NCBI GenBank assembly: GCA_947477565.1
Contig: CANJUR010000054.1
Span: 1-33,383 of the forward strand
DNA length: 33,383 nt
Reading direction: 5' to 3'
Source of the DNA: Deltaproteobacteria bacterium
GTDB lineage: Bacteria; Myxococcota_A; Polyangia; Polyangiales; Ga0077539
Shown: piece after piece, positions 20,339 to 29,150 of the stretch
Numbering within the stretch: position 1 is the first letter of the stretch
How the letters are laid out: every line of letters starts with the position of its first letter
The notes under the pieces: generated by a model
What the model saw: only the letters and a program-made list of their open reading frames with translations
Databases searched by the model: none
What the model was told of the DNA's origin: nothing
Made by a program: the position numbers and the translations under genes

Positions 20339-21199
20339 ATGACCTTCGCCGAAGGCCCGGACGGGACGCGACTTTTCTACGAGTCGGATGGCGCCGGCCC
20401 TGCGGTGGTGCTCTGCGACGGCATCGCTTGCGAGGGCTTCATCTGGCGCTACCTGCAGCCCGCGCTCACGCCTGCGCATCGCGTTCTCCATTTCAACTAT
20501 CGAGGCCATGGTCGATCGGGCCCGCCCATCGATCCGGCACGCGTCGGCGTAGAAGATCACGCGCGGGACCTCCATCGGGTCCTCGCCCACGTCGGCGTAG
20601 AGCGCGCCGTGATCATCGCCCACTCGATGGGCACGCAGGTGGCCCTCGAGGCCTGGCGGCAGCGGCCCGAGGCCGTCGCGGGCATGGTTCTTATCTGCGG
20701 TAGCTACGGGCTCATCACCCGCACTTTCCACGGCAGCGACCTCCTCGCAGTGGCGCTCCCCCGCGCGATGAAACTCCAGGAAAGCTACCCTGGACTCATG
20801 CGCGCGCTCTGGTCGCGCGGCCCGGTGGGGCTCTCGCTCTGGGTGGCCCGTGCGCTCGGTGAGGTCGACGCGCTGCGCCTACGTCCGGAAGACCTCGCGC
20901 CGTACTTCGAACACGTCGGACGGCTCGAACCCGGGATGTTTCTCCGCATGCTCGCCGCCGCGGGCGCGCACAGCGCCGAAGACCTGCTGACGGAGGTCAC
21001 CGCTCCGACGCTCGTCGTGGCGGGTGAGCGCGACACCTTCACCCCCCTGCGCTACGCCGAACAGATGGCTCGGCAGATCCGCGGGGCGGAGCTTCTCCGC
21101 CTCGATGGAGCTTCGCACAGCGCGCCTCTCGAGCAGCCCGAGCGCCTGCAGGCGGCGGTGCTGGCTTTCCTCGCGCGCGTCTACCCCGATGCGGGTTGA
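20339..21199 (+). CDS. Alpha/beta-hydrolase
   Basis: A 286-residue alpha/beta-hydrolase-fold enzyme, predicted cytoplasmic. The catalytic triad is Ser96 in the nucleophile elbow AHSMGTQ, Asp232 in AGERDTFTP and His260 in GASHSAPLEQPE. The oxyanion-hole region is around LCDGIACEGF and the conserved FNYRGHGRS follows at 52-60. A cap domain spans about 120-215. The fold includes esterases, lipases, C-C hydrolases and haloperoxidases; nothing visible picks one. The 3' end overlaps the start of the transporter gene by 11 bases, so the two are likely co-translated, and it follows the small TIGR04563-like gene by 49 bases. Confidence 0.92.
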   Translation: MTFAEGPDGTRLFYESDGAGPAVVLCDGIACEGFIWRYLQPALTPAHRVLHFNYRGHGRSGPPIDPARVGVEDHARDLHRVLAHVGVERAVIIAHSMGTQVALEAWRQRPEAVAGMVLICGSYGLITRTFHGSDLLAVALPRAMKLQESYPGLMRALWSRGPVGLSLWVARALGEVDALRLRPEDLAPYFEHVGRLEPGMFLRMLAAAGAHSAEDLLTEVTAPTLVVAGERDTFTPLRYAEQMARQIRGAELLRLDGASHSAPLEQPERLQAAVLAFLARVYPDAG

Positions 21200-22499
21200 C
21201 CCGCGCACTCGTCGCGTCCTCGCCGCCCTGACGCTGCTCTATACCGCCCAGGGTATTCCCTTCGGCTTCGCCGCCGAGTACCTCCCGGTCGTGCTGCGCG
21301 AGATGGGCTACTCCCGCACGCACATCGCGTCGCTCTTCTGGCTCCAACTCCCGTGGCAGCTCAAGGCCCTCTGGGCGTCTGTCGGCGATCACCCCCGGGT
21401 GCGCCCGCACGCGCGTCGGGCGCTGCTCGCGATTCAGTGCGCGCTCGCCCTCACCATGGCCGCGTATGCGCCGGCGCTGCACCACGGCGGGCTGCCGGTG
21501 TGGTTCGCGCTGACCTTCCTCGCGGCGCTGCTCGCGTCCACGCAGGACATCTTCGTGGACGCTTTCGCAGTGCGCTCGCTCGACGCCTCCGGGCGCGGTT
21601 TCGGCAACACCGCGCAGGTCGCCGGGTACCGCGTCGGGATCATCTTCGGCGGCGGCGGAATGCTCCTCTTCGGCGCCACGCTCGGCGTTGCTCCGACGCT
21701 TCTGGGGTGTGCATTTTTGATCCTCCTGGCGGGCGTCGGGGCCTTCGCGCTTCGAGACGACACCGCGGCGCCGCCGCCGATCGCGCAGCCTGACGGCGAC
21801 CGCGCAGCGACCGTCACCCGCGGCGAGTCGCGGCATCCGCTGCACGATCTGGCGGCCCTGGCGAGGCACATGGTCGGCCGTGATGCGTGGCGGGTGGTCG
21901 CCCTGGCGGTGACCTTCAAGCTCGGCGCACACGCCGCAGCGGCGCTCATCAAGCCGACGTTGGTGGACCAGGGATGGTCCCGCGCGTCCATCGGCGCGGT
22001 AGTGGTGACCCTCGGCACCGCGGCCTCGGTGCTCGGCGCGGTGCTCGGCGGAGTACTTCATCGGGTAAAAAAGGAACCCTCGGCCCTGGCCATCGCGGCG
22101 GTGGTGCAGGCGGTGACGGTGATCGCGCTCGCGGTGGCCTTCGCGCTGGGCTCCCCCCGGGGGCTGACCGCCGCGGCCATCACCGCGGAGCACCTCGCGA
22201 GCGGACTCGGGACGACCGTGCTCTTCGCGGCGTTGATGAGCGCGACGGACCGGGCGCGGGCGGCGTTGCACTACACCGCCCTGACGAGCCTCAACGCGGT
22301 GGCTATCGTGCTCGGGGGCATGCTGGGGTCGTTGGTGGCCGATCACTTCGGCGTGGTGGTCGCGATGGCGTGGGCGGGCGCGCTCTGCCTGGTGCCGTGC
22401 GTCCTGCTCGGTCCGTGGGCCGCGCACGCGGCGCGCAGTGCGAGGGAGGGGATGGCGGAAGTGGAAGATTCGTTGACGGTGCGCGGCGCTTCCCTCTAG
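21189..22499 (+). CDS. AmpG-like MFS transporter (PAT family)
   Basis: A 436-residue major-facilitator protein with about twelve hydrophobic helices. The N-terminal LLYTAQGIPFGFAAEYLPV and LREMGYS, and the later STQDIFVDAFAVRSL and GNTAQVAGYRVGIIFGGG, are typical of the PAT/AmpG branch. AmpG imports anhydro-muropeptides during cell-wall recycling, while other PAT members carry acetyl-CoA or siderophore-type compounds; the substrate here is not certain. A polar loop (about 175-215) separates the two six-helix halves. The open frame extends back to 21024 within the hydrolase gene, but ATG 21189 starts right before the first helix and is preferred. Confidence 0.85.
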   Translation: MRVDPRTRRVLAALTLLYTAQGIPFGFAAEYLPVVLREMGYSRTHIASLFWLQLPWQLKALWASVGDHPRVRPHARRALLAIQCALALTMAAYAPALHHGGLPVWFALTFLAALLASTQDIFVDAFAVRSLDASGRGFGNTAQVAGYRVGIIFGGGGMLLFGATLGVAPTLLGCAFLILLAGVGAFALRDDTAAPPPIAQPDGDRAATVTRGESRHPLHDLAALARHMVGRDAWRVVALAVTFKLGAHAAAALIKPTLVDQGWSRASIGAVVVTLGTAASVLGAVLGGVLHRVKKEPSALAIAAVVQAVTVIALAVAFALGSPRGLTAAAITAEHLASGLGTTVLFAALMSATDRARAALHYTALTSLNAVAIVLGGMLGSLVADHFGVVVAMAWAGALCLVPCVLLGPWAAHAARSAREGMAEVEDSLTVRGASL

Positions 22500-22557
22500 G
22501 GTGAGTAAGCAGGGCAGGCGGAGATCTGAAACACGCTCTTGAAGGCCGACTACCTCG

Positions 22558-23676
22558 ATGGATCTCGATGTCGGTTATGTCTGTAGCCAATGCGACTGCT
22601 ACTCTCCGCTTGGAGCGACCCGATGTCCTCGCTGTGCGGGTCCGCTTGGCTTCGATGAGCCCACTCCGCCGGTCTCGATGTCCCAGGTCATCGCGCCTGC
22701 GTTGGAAGCCGATGACGTTCTCGAGGTCGATGAGATGTTGGTCGTCGAGCCCGTGCTTGAGCCAACCTTCCCGTTGCTTGACGACGCGATTCTCCATGCT
22801 TTGCCACAGCCCGCGGCCCCGCCCGTGGGCCCGCACAGAATTCCGCTCAGGTTCGTTCCCACGGAGGCACTGATGGATCAGGCCCGAAGCTACGTCTGCA
22901 AGAAGTGTTATTCCCCGGTCCCTCAGGGCCACAAGTTCTGCGGGCGCTGCGGCGAGCCCGTACCGCGCGAGGTTCTCGGCGCGCAGACGATCATGTTCAG
23001 CAAGGTGATGGAGCCCGGCAAGGCCAAGCTGGCGTTGATCAAGGGCGAAGGGTTCCAGAGCGATCCGTCTGACGAGACGGCGTATCTTCTGGGCGGTCGC
23101 CAGCACCCGTGCGGTCGCACGCAGGGGGACATCCTCTTCGAGCACGACGTCTGGGTCTCACCGCTGCACGCGACTTTCTTCTATCGCGACGACGGCAAGC
23201 TAATGATCCGCGACGAGGGCTCCCTCAACGGGGTTTTCGTTCGGGTGCGTGCGCCGATGCCAATCCAGCCTGGCGATACTTTCCTTGCGGGCGAGCAGGT
23301 GTTTCGCCTGGAAATGACGCCGCGCGAGTTGGACGGCAACGACGCCGAGGGGACGCAGTTCTACTCGTCGCCGAAGCGGGTCTCCCCGTTCCGGGTGGTA
23401 CAGATTCTCCGCAACGGCATCCTCGCGACGCAGGTGTGCGCGAGGGAGACCTCCCTCACCATCGGTCGCGAGGGTTGCGACATGAACTTCCTCAACGACC
23501 CGTACATGTCCACCCGCCACGCGCGCGTCGAGGTCTCCCCCCAGGGGGGTCTGCTGCTCGTCGATACGGCCAGTAAGAACGGCACGTACCTGTCGATCCG
23601 CGGTGAGCGCGAGCTCAACAACGGAGACTATCTCTTCATCGGTCGCGAGCTGCTCCGTGTGGACATCTCTGCTTAG
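22558..23676 (+). CDS. Double zinc-ribbon, double FHA-domain protein
   Basis: A 372-residue protein, probably cytoplasmic. Zinc ribbon 1: C9-x2-C12 and C23-x2-C26. An acidic linker follows (residues about 38-100). Zinc ribbon 2: C114-x2-C117 and C128-x2-C131. FHA domain 1 (about 175-250) has Arg187, SPLH at 201-204 and Asn224-Gly225; FHA domain 2 (about 295-370) has GR at 303-304, STRH at 318-321 and Asn341-Gly342. These are the phospho-threonine-binding residues of the family, so both domains look functional. It should bind proteins phosphorylated by Hanks-type kinases. The next gene has the same layout, 36 bases downstream, so they are almost surely co-transcribed. ATG 22558 has no strong ribosome-binding site. 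Confidence 0.92.
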   Translation: MDLDVGYVCSQCDCYSPLGATRCPRCAGPLGFDEPTPPVSMSQVIAPALEADDVLEVDEMLVVEPVLEPTFPLLDDAILHALPQPAAPPVGPHRIPLRFVPTEALMDQARSYVCKKCYSPVPQGHKFCGRCGEPVPREVLGAQTIMFSKVMEPGKAKLALIKGEGFQSDPSDETAYLLGGRQHPCGRTQGDILFEHDVWVSPLHATFFYRDDGKLMIRDEGSLNGVFVRVRAPMPIQPGDTFLAGEQVFRLEMTPRELDGNDAEGTQFYSSPKRVSPFRVVQILRNGILATQVCARETSLTIGREGCDMNFLNDPYMSTRHARVEVSPQGGLLLVDTASKNGTYLSIRGERELNNGDYLFIGRELLRVDISA

Positions 23677-23712
23677 TCCGGTTCTTCAGGCTCGAATGGA
23701 TGGAGGCGCGTC

Positions 23713-24876
23713 GTGATCGTTTGTCCCAAGTGCGGCAAGGAGAACCAGGACCACTACAAGTTCTGTCTCGGGTGCGGCAACGAGTTACCCCGTGACACCG
23801 GGGCGCGGGGGTTCCGCTCCCCGACGCCGACGGCCAACCCCATCATTGACGTCGTCCGGGGCTCTGCCGTCCCTGGCGGCATTCCCCCTGCGGCCCCGGT
23901 TCCCGGGCCCTTTTCGCCTGCCGACTCCCCGCCGCCTCCGGTGGCCTTCCCGCTGCCTCCGCCGCAGGCCTACGTGCCCCCGCCGGTCGCGTCGTCGCCC
24001 TTCGTGGTGCCGCCGCCTCCGTCGCCGGTCATGTCGCAGCCTCCGGTCAGCAGGCCCCCGTCCGCACCCACGGCCGCGACCTGTCCGCAGTGCGCATCGC
24101 CCAACCCCCGTCAAAATCGCTTCTGCCTCACCTGTGGCTTTGACACGGGCAGCGTATCCCAGGCGCCGGCCTCGGCACCCGATCCTACTCCCGAGACGCT
24201 GCCGCCCCCGGTCGCCGCCCCGCAGGTGCCGCGTGTCGCCGTCGAGCGTGCCCGCCTTGTGCTCATCCGCCCGGACGGCACTGAGGGCGGGCATCACTCG
24301 TTGTTGGAGGGCGACAGCTTCGTCGGCCGAAACACCGGCGGAGTGTTCGCCAGCGACCCTTTCCTGTCGCCGCAGCATGCCTCTTTCACCGTCGGCAACG
24401 GCACCGTGACGGTGCGCGATGAAGGCACCCTCAACGGGATCTACATCCGTATCGAGCAAAAGCAGCCGGTCGAATTGCACGACGGCGATGTGTTCCGCAT
24501 CGGGCAGGAGATTCTCCGCTTCGAGGCCTTCCTCCCGATGGCCCGGCAGGCCGATGGCACCGAGCGCATCGGCGCTGATGTCGAAGGACTTGTCGGAAAG
24601 ATCGTCCTCGTGACCGGCCGCGAGAGCTTCGCGAGCGCCTTCCCGGTGCCCGTCACGGGACTCTACCTGGGCCGCGAGCGCGGCGACATTCTCTTCCCAG
24701 AGGACGGCTATGTCTCCGGGCTGCACTGCCAAATTGCGGTCAACCAGGGGCGCGTGACGGTCACTGACGTGGGCAGCTCCAACGGATCGTACGTCCGGCT
24801 TCACGGCCCGCGCGCGCTCCGCAACGGCGACTTCCTCCTGCTTGGCCAGCAGTTGTTCCGCATCCAGACCCTCTGA
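23713..24876 (+). CDS. Second double zinc-ribbon, double FHA-domain protein
   Basis: A 387-residue protein with the same plan as its upstream neighbour. Zinc ribbon 1 starts at residue 4 (C4-x2-C7, C18-x2-C21). A long Pro-rich linker (about 38-118) has Pro-Pro runs. Zinc ribbon 2: C124-x2-C127 and C138-x2-C141. FHA domain 1 (about 182-272) has Arg206, SPQH at 219-222 and Asn241-Gly242; FHA domain 2 (about 298-386) has Arg321, SGLH at 335-338 and Asn357-Gly358. GTG start at 23713 is supported by GGAGG 9-10 bases upstream and by the zinc ribbon starting immediately. The pair probably arose by duplication, then diverged mainly in the linker (acidic versus Pro-rich). Confidence 0.92.
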   Translation: MIVCPKCGKENQDHYKFCLGCGNELPRDTGARGFRSPTPTANPIIDVVRGSAVPGGIPPAAPVPGPFSPADSPPPPVAFPLPPPQAYVPPPVASSPFVVPPPPSPVMSQPPVSRPPSAPTAATCPQCASPNPRQNRFCLTCGFDTGSVSQAPASAPDPTPETLPPPVAAPQVPRVAVERARLVLIRPDGTEGGHHSLLEGDSFVGRNTGGVFASDPFLSPQHASFTVGNGTVTVRDEGTLNGIYIRIEQKQPVELHDGDVFRIGQEILRFEAFLPMARQADGTERIGADVEGLVGKIVLVTGRESFASAFPVPVTGLYLGRERGDILFPEDGYVSGLHCQIAVNQGRVTVTDVGSSNGSYVRLHGPRALRNGDFLLLGQQLFRIQTL

Positions 24877-24955
24877 GGTCACTCACCCCTTCGAAGCGCG
24901 GCACCCGCTCCGCTCTCGCGCGACCCCGAGGCGGTCGCGTAGCATCAACGCCCTG

Positions 24956-26377
24956 ATGCGTGCGCCGGTGTTTTTCGCCCTCTTGATCTCATCCCTGACG
25001 CAGCCGCTCGCTGCCTCTGCGCAGATCACCTGCGGCGGCGAATATGCGGGCTGCGCGACCGCGCCCATCCACTTCCAGCACCGTGAAGGGCTGCCGGTGG
25101 AGTTCAACTTTGACACCGGCTGGGTGCCGTCGGGATCCCCCGTGCAGGTGCGCATCGAGGCCGTGCTCGCGGGCAGTACGGAGGTCTCCCTCGACGGCAC
25201 GCTGGTGGGCGCCTGGCCCGTGCCCATGAGCCTCGCGGCCGAGCCCACGACCGGCGGCGGATCGATCTCCGTCGATTACGGCATCGTATTTCGCGCTCGC
25301 GCCCGGCTCGACCTCGATGTCGGGGTGGCTCCCATCCGCTGGGAAGGCAACCTCCCATACCTCCCGATGATCGACTTTCGCGCGATGTCGGCGAGCGCAT
25401 TCGAGCCGTGGGCATGGAGCCGTGTGGCGACCACCGGTGGCACCATGCGGCAGCACATCGCGGATATTCCGATCACCGACGCGATCGTTCGTATTCCTGG
25501 TATTTCCGGGGGATTTTCGCTCGACGCGAGGGGCGAGGTCGAGGCCGGCTATCGTTCGACGCGCATCACCTTCGGCGGCCAGGCTGACCCGCTCACGCAG
25601 GCGATCCGACGCACGCAGGCGGTGTTTATGGCGGGGGCCTTCGTGGAGTACGCGCCGGTGCTCGAGGGCGTGCTCGATTACACCATCGGCGTGCGGCTCT
25701 ACCCAGGGCTCTACGTCTCCCTCGCAGGCCGCCGTTGGACCATCGGGTTGCCAGAGGTTCCCATCAACATCGGCCCGGTGCCGCGCGGCCTGCGCTTCGA
25801 TCCATCGCTGGCGCGGCTCGGTCTGCCGGACATCCAGAGCGAAGTCGCGATGGTGGACTTCGGCGACGTGCTCCTCGGTCGCGCGGAGGAGCGGGAGATT
25901 TCCCTGCGCAACGTGGGCGAGGGCGACGGGCGGATGCTCGCCGTCGCGGGCGACGGGCCGTTTCGTTCACCATCGAGCGCGCGGTCGCTGCCGGTACGCT
26001 CGCGGTCGGTCGTGGTGGTGACCTTCACGCCCGTGCGTCCGGGGTCGGCCGACGGCACCGTGGTGGTGACGACCAATGACCCGGACAACCCCCGGGTGCG
26101 GGTGGCGGTGCACGGCGTCGGCGTGGCACCGATGGAGTCCATCGACGCCGGGAGCGGCCTACCGACGCCCAGCGATGCCGGCGAACCGCCCGTCGATGGC
26201 GGTGCTGCGGAGATGCTGACGGCCCTCGATGACGGCGGCTGCGGGTGTGCGGTTCCGGGACGATCACGCAACACCGGGGGTGGGATGGCCGCGCTGCTGG
26301 GGATTGGTGTATGGGGGGCCGCGCGGCGGTCCCGAAGAGGGGCCTCGGAGCGACGGAAGACGGAGAAGAGTCCATGA
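24956..26377 (+). CDS. Exported MYXO-CTERM protein with Ig-like (ASPM/SPD-2/Hydin-type) domain
   Basis: A 473-residue protein. A signal peptide (MRAPVFFALLISSLTQPLAA, cleavage near ASA/Q) decides the ATG at 24956 although the frame is open from 24842. Residues about 25-285 form a beta-rich region of unknown family. Residues about 298-385 have the pattern of ASPM-SPD-2-Hydin Ig-like domains (VDFGDVLLG, EISLRNVGEGDG, VVVTFTPVRPG, VVVTTNDPDNP). After an Asp/Pro-rich linker comes a tripartite C-terminal tag: CGCAVPG, a hydrophobic helix (MAALLGIGVWGA) and a basic tail (RRSRRG), i.e. MYXO-CTERM, which in myxobacteria is thought to direct surface anchoring. Its TGA overlaps the ATG of the aminotransferase gene. 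Confidence 0.87.
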   Translation: MRAPVFFALLISSLTQPLAASAQITCGGEYAGCATAPIHFQHREGLPVEFNFDTGWVPSGSPVQVRIEAVLAGSTEVSLDGTLVGAWPVPMSLAAEPTTGGGSISVDYGIVFRARARLDLDVGVAPIRWEGNLPYLPMIDFRAMSASAFEPWAWSRVATTGGTMRQHIADIPITDAIVRIPGISGGFSLDARGEVEAGYRSTRITFGGQADPLTQAIRRTQAVFMAGAFVEYAPVLEGVLDYTIGVRLYPGLYVSLAGRRWTIGLPEVPINIGPVPRGLRFDPSLARLGLPDIQSEVAMVDFGDVLLGRAEEREISLRNVGEGDGRMLAVAGDGPFRSPSSARSLPVRSRSVVVVTFTPVRPGSADGTVVVTTNDPDNPRVRVAVHGVGVAPMESIDAGSGLPTPSDAGEPPVDGGAAEMLTALDDGGCGCAVPGRSRNTGGGMAALLGIGVWGAARRSRRGASERRKTEKSP

Positions 26378-27441
26378 AACTTGAGGTTCGCATCGAGCGC
26401 ACGAGCGCCCCGAAGGTCCATCCCGAGGAGAGCGAGCTCGGGTTCGGTCGGCATTTTACCGACCACATGCTGCTTGTTGACTTCCACGACGGCCGTGGAT
26501 GGAGCGACGCGCGCGTGGTTCCGTACGGCCCGCTCTCCCTCGACCCGGCAGCGGCCGTACTGCACTACGGCCAGGCGATGTTCGAGGGCGCCAAGGCCAT
26601 CTGCGGCGACGACGGCGTCATCCGGCTCTTTCGTCTGGAGCGCCACTGCCAGCGCATGGCCGCCGGCGCGCCTCGCCTCTGCATGCCCGCGCCGGACCCC
26701 GAGATGCTGGCGCACGCGATTACCGAGTTGGTAAAAATCGAGACGGCCTGGGTGCCTCGCACCCGCAACACGGCGCTCTACATCCGCCCGACGCTGATCG
26801 CGACGGAGCCATTCCTCGGAGTGCGGCCTGCCAACCAATATCTACTGTATGTGATCCTCTCGCCCGTGGGCTCGTACTACGGCGGCGACTCGCTGAAGCC
26901 TGTGCGCATCTGGGTAGAGACGCAGCAGACGCGCGCCGCGAAGGGCGGCCTGGGCTCGGTGAAGGCAGGGGCCAACTATGCGTCGAGCCTGCAGGCGGCG
27001 ATGCGCGCCAGGAAGGAGGGCTACGATCAGGTGCTGTGGCTCGATGGCGCGAAGCATGAGTTTCTGGAGGAGGTCGGCACGATGAACCTCTTCCTGGTGC
27101 TCGGCGACGAACTGGTCACGCCATCGCTGGGCGACACGGTGCTTTCCGGGGTCACGCGCGACAGCATCCTCACGTTGGCGCGGGCCCGCGGGATGACCGT
27201 CACCGAGCGGCCGGTGAGCTTCGGAGAGATCGTCGAGGCGCATGCGAGTGGGCGCTTGAAGGAGGTCTTCGGCAGCGGCACTGCGGCGGTGGTAAGCCCC
27301 GTTTCTGAGTTGGTGACGGCGGAGCGGCGCATGGTCGTGGGCGAGGGCGTCGGGCCGATCGCGCAGTCGTTCTACGATGAGCTGACGGCGATTCAGCGCG
27401 GGTCGCGGCGCGACGAGTACGGCTGGATGACCGCGATCTGA
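26374..27441 (+). CDS. ilvE: Branched-chain amino acid aminotransferase
   Basis: A 355-residue fold-type IV PLP aminotransferase of the larger (eukaryotic-like, IlvE/BCAT2) branch. It exchanges amino groups between glutamate and the keto acids of Leu, Ile and Val, the last step of their synthesis. Visible: LHYGQAMFEGAKA (63-75), RPTLIATEPFLGV (138-150), PLP lysine Lys197 in GSVKAGANYASS, and EEVGTMNLF (232-240). The ATG at 26374 has GGAGAAG about 8-12 bases upstream and overlaps the preceding stop as ATGA; the frame is open further back to 26245, but that part overlaps the MYXO-CTERM gene. No other branched-chain synthesis genes adjoin it. Confidence 0.95.
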   Translation: MKLEVRIERTSAPKVHPEESELGFGRHFTDHMLLVDFHDGRGWSDARVVPYGPLSLDPAAAVLHYGQAMFEGAKAICGDDGVIRLFRLERHCQRMAAGAPRLCMPAPDPEMLAHAITELVKIETAWVPRTRNTALYIRPTLIATEPFLGVRPANQYLLYVILSPVGSYYGGDSLKPVRIWVETQQTRAAKGGLGSVKAGANYASSLQAAMRARKEGYDQVLWLDGAKHEFLEEVGTMNLFLVLGDELVTPSLGDTVLSGVTRDSILTLARARGMTVTERPVSFGEIVEAHASGRLKEVFGSGTAAVVSPVSELVTAERRMVVGEGVGPIAQSFYDELTAIQRGSRRDEYGWMTAI

Positions 27442-27544
27442 GACGCGCCCGTCGGGGGGGGGCGGAAATCGTCATTCGGCCCGTAGGGAGGCAGCCGGTT
27501 GCGGCGTCGATGTTCATGTACCCACTGCCCTTAGGAGGCACCTG

Positions 27545-28273
27545 ATGAACACCGCTCGCTTCAACCGGATCACCCTTGGCAGCACGCTCCTCGCCGTCCT
27601 CGTCACCCTCGGCGCGGCGGCGTCCCCCGCGTTCGCGCAAAACGCTCCACCGCAGGGTCCCGCCGCGTGCGAGGGCCACGGCGGTGGCCGCGGTCACGGT
27701 CCGATGGATCCCGCGCGCTTCCTTCAGTTCATGGATCGCAACGGCGACGGTCGCGTCGAGGTGAGCGAGCTGCCGCCGCGTGCACTTGAGCGACTGGGAA
27801 ACGCCGACACCAACCACGATGGCGTCATCTCGCAGTCGGAGTTCACCGTGCACGTGGAGGCCGAGCGCGTGGCCCGCTTCGCGCGAATGGACCACAACGC
27901 CGACGGCGCGGTCACCGCTGACGAGGTCGGTCCGCGGTGGGAGCACCTGCAGGCTGCGGACGCCGATCACGACGGGCGCGTCTCGCGTGTAGAGCTACAG
28001 CAGGCCCGCGTGTCGGGTGCCCTGCGCGGCGGGCGCGGTCCGGGGAGGGGTGGTCCGCGCGGCGGGGCGGGCTTCGTGCAGCGCTTCGACCGCAACGGCG
28101 ATGGCGTCGTGCAGGTGAGCGAGTTGCCCCCGCGGATGGCCGAGCGCCTCGGTGCCGCGGATACCAATCGGGACGGCACCTTGAGCGCCGACGAACTTCG
28201 CGTGCATTGGGAGCAGCGTCGCGCCGCGGGTGAAATTGGCGAGGGCGCGCCGCAGGGACCACGCAAGCGCTGA
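27545..28273 (+). CDS. Secreted protein with six EF-hand loops
   Basis: A 242-residue exported protein. A Sec signal peptide (about 1-31, ending AFA/QN) is followed by a His/Gly-rich spacer and six 12-residue EF-hand loops with calcium-ligand positions kept: DRNGDGRVEVSE, DTNHDGVISQSE, DHNADGAVTADE, DADHDGRVSRVE, DRNGDGVVQVSE and DTNRDGTLSADE. An Arg/Gly-rich linker lies between loops 4 and 5. Loops 1-2 and 5-6 share the framing SELPPR..ERLG.ADTN, showing an internal duplication. It should bind several Ca2+ ions outside the cytoplasm; partners are unknown. AGGAGG seven to eight bases upstream gives ATG 27545 an excellent ribosome-binding site. It is convergent with dapF. Confidence 0.92.
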   Translation: MNTARFNRITLGSTLLAVLVTLGAAASPAFAQNAPPQGPAACEGHGGGRGHGPMDPARFLQFMDRNGDGRVEVSELPPRALERLGNADTNHDGVISQSEFTVHVEAERVARFARMDHNADGAVTADEVGPRWEHLQAADADHDGRVSRVELQQARVSGALRGGRGPGRGGPRGGAGFVQRFDRNGDGVVQVSELPPRMAERLGAADTNRDGTLSADELRVHWEQRRAAGEIGEGAPQGPRKR

Positions 28274-28288
28274 CAGAATCCGGCGCGC

Positions 28289-28311
28289 GGGGGTCGTGTC
28301 AGGCCACCCCC
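28289..28311. terminator. Candidate bidirectional terminator between EF-hand gene and dapF
   Basis: GGGGGT (28289-28294) pairs with ACCCCC (28306-28311) around an 11-base loop in the 59-base gap between two convergent genes. No long T-run on either side, so efficiency is uncertain. Confidence 0.35.
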
Positions 28312-28332
28312 CCCCGATAGCTCGCTACCGCT

Positions 28333-29142
28333 TCACCCCACCGTCCCCGCGAAGGCCCGCCTCGCGGGACCGGTCATGGTCACTTCCCAACTCCCGGCCG
28401 CCACGGTGATCACCAGCGCTCCTCCGTCGAGGCGCACCGTCGCCGGCTCGCCCGCGCGCCATCTCCCCTCCGCCACCGCCGCCGCCGCCACCGCGCACGC
28501 GCCCGTGCCGCACGCCTGCGTCCACCCGACGCCCCGCTCGTGCACGCGCACCCGAAAGCCGCCCTCTTCCGACGTCACCAGTTCGACGTTCACACCTCTG
28601 GGAAACTCCGCCAGCGCCGTCACCGCTCGCACCATCGCCATCGGGTCGTCCGTCGGTGCAAACACCACCCCGTGGGGGTTGCCCATGTCTACCGCGCGCA
28701 CCGCCACGTGGCCGCCGCCGACAATCACCCGCGACGCTTCGCCCGCCACCGCAGCGCAGCCCATCGCGACCTCGACCTCCGACACACCCTCGCGCACCGC
28801 GCGCACCCGCACGGGCCTCGGGCCCGCGTCGCTACCGACCACCAGCGCCGCCCCCACCGCGAGCTCGCCGCGATCGAGCAGCCACGCGGCCACGCAGCGC
28901 ACCCCGTTGCCGCACATCTCCGGCCGCGACCCGTCGGCGTTCAGGATCACCAACCTCACGTGCCCTTGTGCGAGCGCGGTGCGATCGACCCAGAGGAGTC
29001 CGTCGCCGCCGACGCCGCGGTGCCGGTCGCAGAGTCGTCGCGCCAGGTCTGGCGTCACCGCCGCCGCGGGCCACGCTTCGGCGTCGAGCACCAGGAAGTC
29101 ATTGCCGAGACCTTCGTATTTCGCGAACGCAACTGACGTCAT
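28333..29142 (-). CDS. dapF: Diaminopimelate epimerase
   Basis: A 269-residue PLP-independent epimerase that converts LL- to meso-diaminopimelate, needed for peptidoglycan and lysine. The two catalytic cysteines are Cys77 in PEMCGNGVRC and Cys211 in ACGTGACA; the N-terminal KYEGLGNDFLVLD (8-20) and DMGNPHGV (152-159) are also diagnostic. Length is normal. No lysine-pathway genes adjoin it. Start ATG 29142 lacks any Shine-Dalgarno sequence, and a TATACT box ends only nine bases before it on this strand, suggesting a leaderless or nearly leaderless mRNA. Divergent from the lipoprotein gene at 29207. Confidence 0.97.
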   Translation of the reverse strand: MTSVAFAKYEGLGNDFLVLDAEAWPAAAVTPDLARRLCDRHRGVGGDGLLWVDRTALAQGHVRLVILNADGSRPEMCGNGVRCVAAWLLDRGELAVGAALVVGSDAGPRPVRVRAVREGVSEVEVAMGCAAVAGEASRVIVGGGHVAVRAVDMGNPHGVVFAPTDDPMAMVRAVTALAEFPRGVNVELVTSEEGGFRVRVHERGVGWTQACGTGACAVAAAAVAEGRWRAGEPATVRLDGGALVITVAAGSWEVTMTGPARRAFAGTVG

Positions 29143-29150
29143 GACGCATG

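Noticed and set aside
20074..21199. Toxin-antitoxin pair (ribbon-helix-helix protein plus next gene)
   Set aside because: The following gene is a full alpha/beta-hydrolase with an intact triad and is not a known toxin type; spacing of 49 bases is not typical of a coupled pair.
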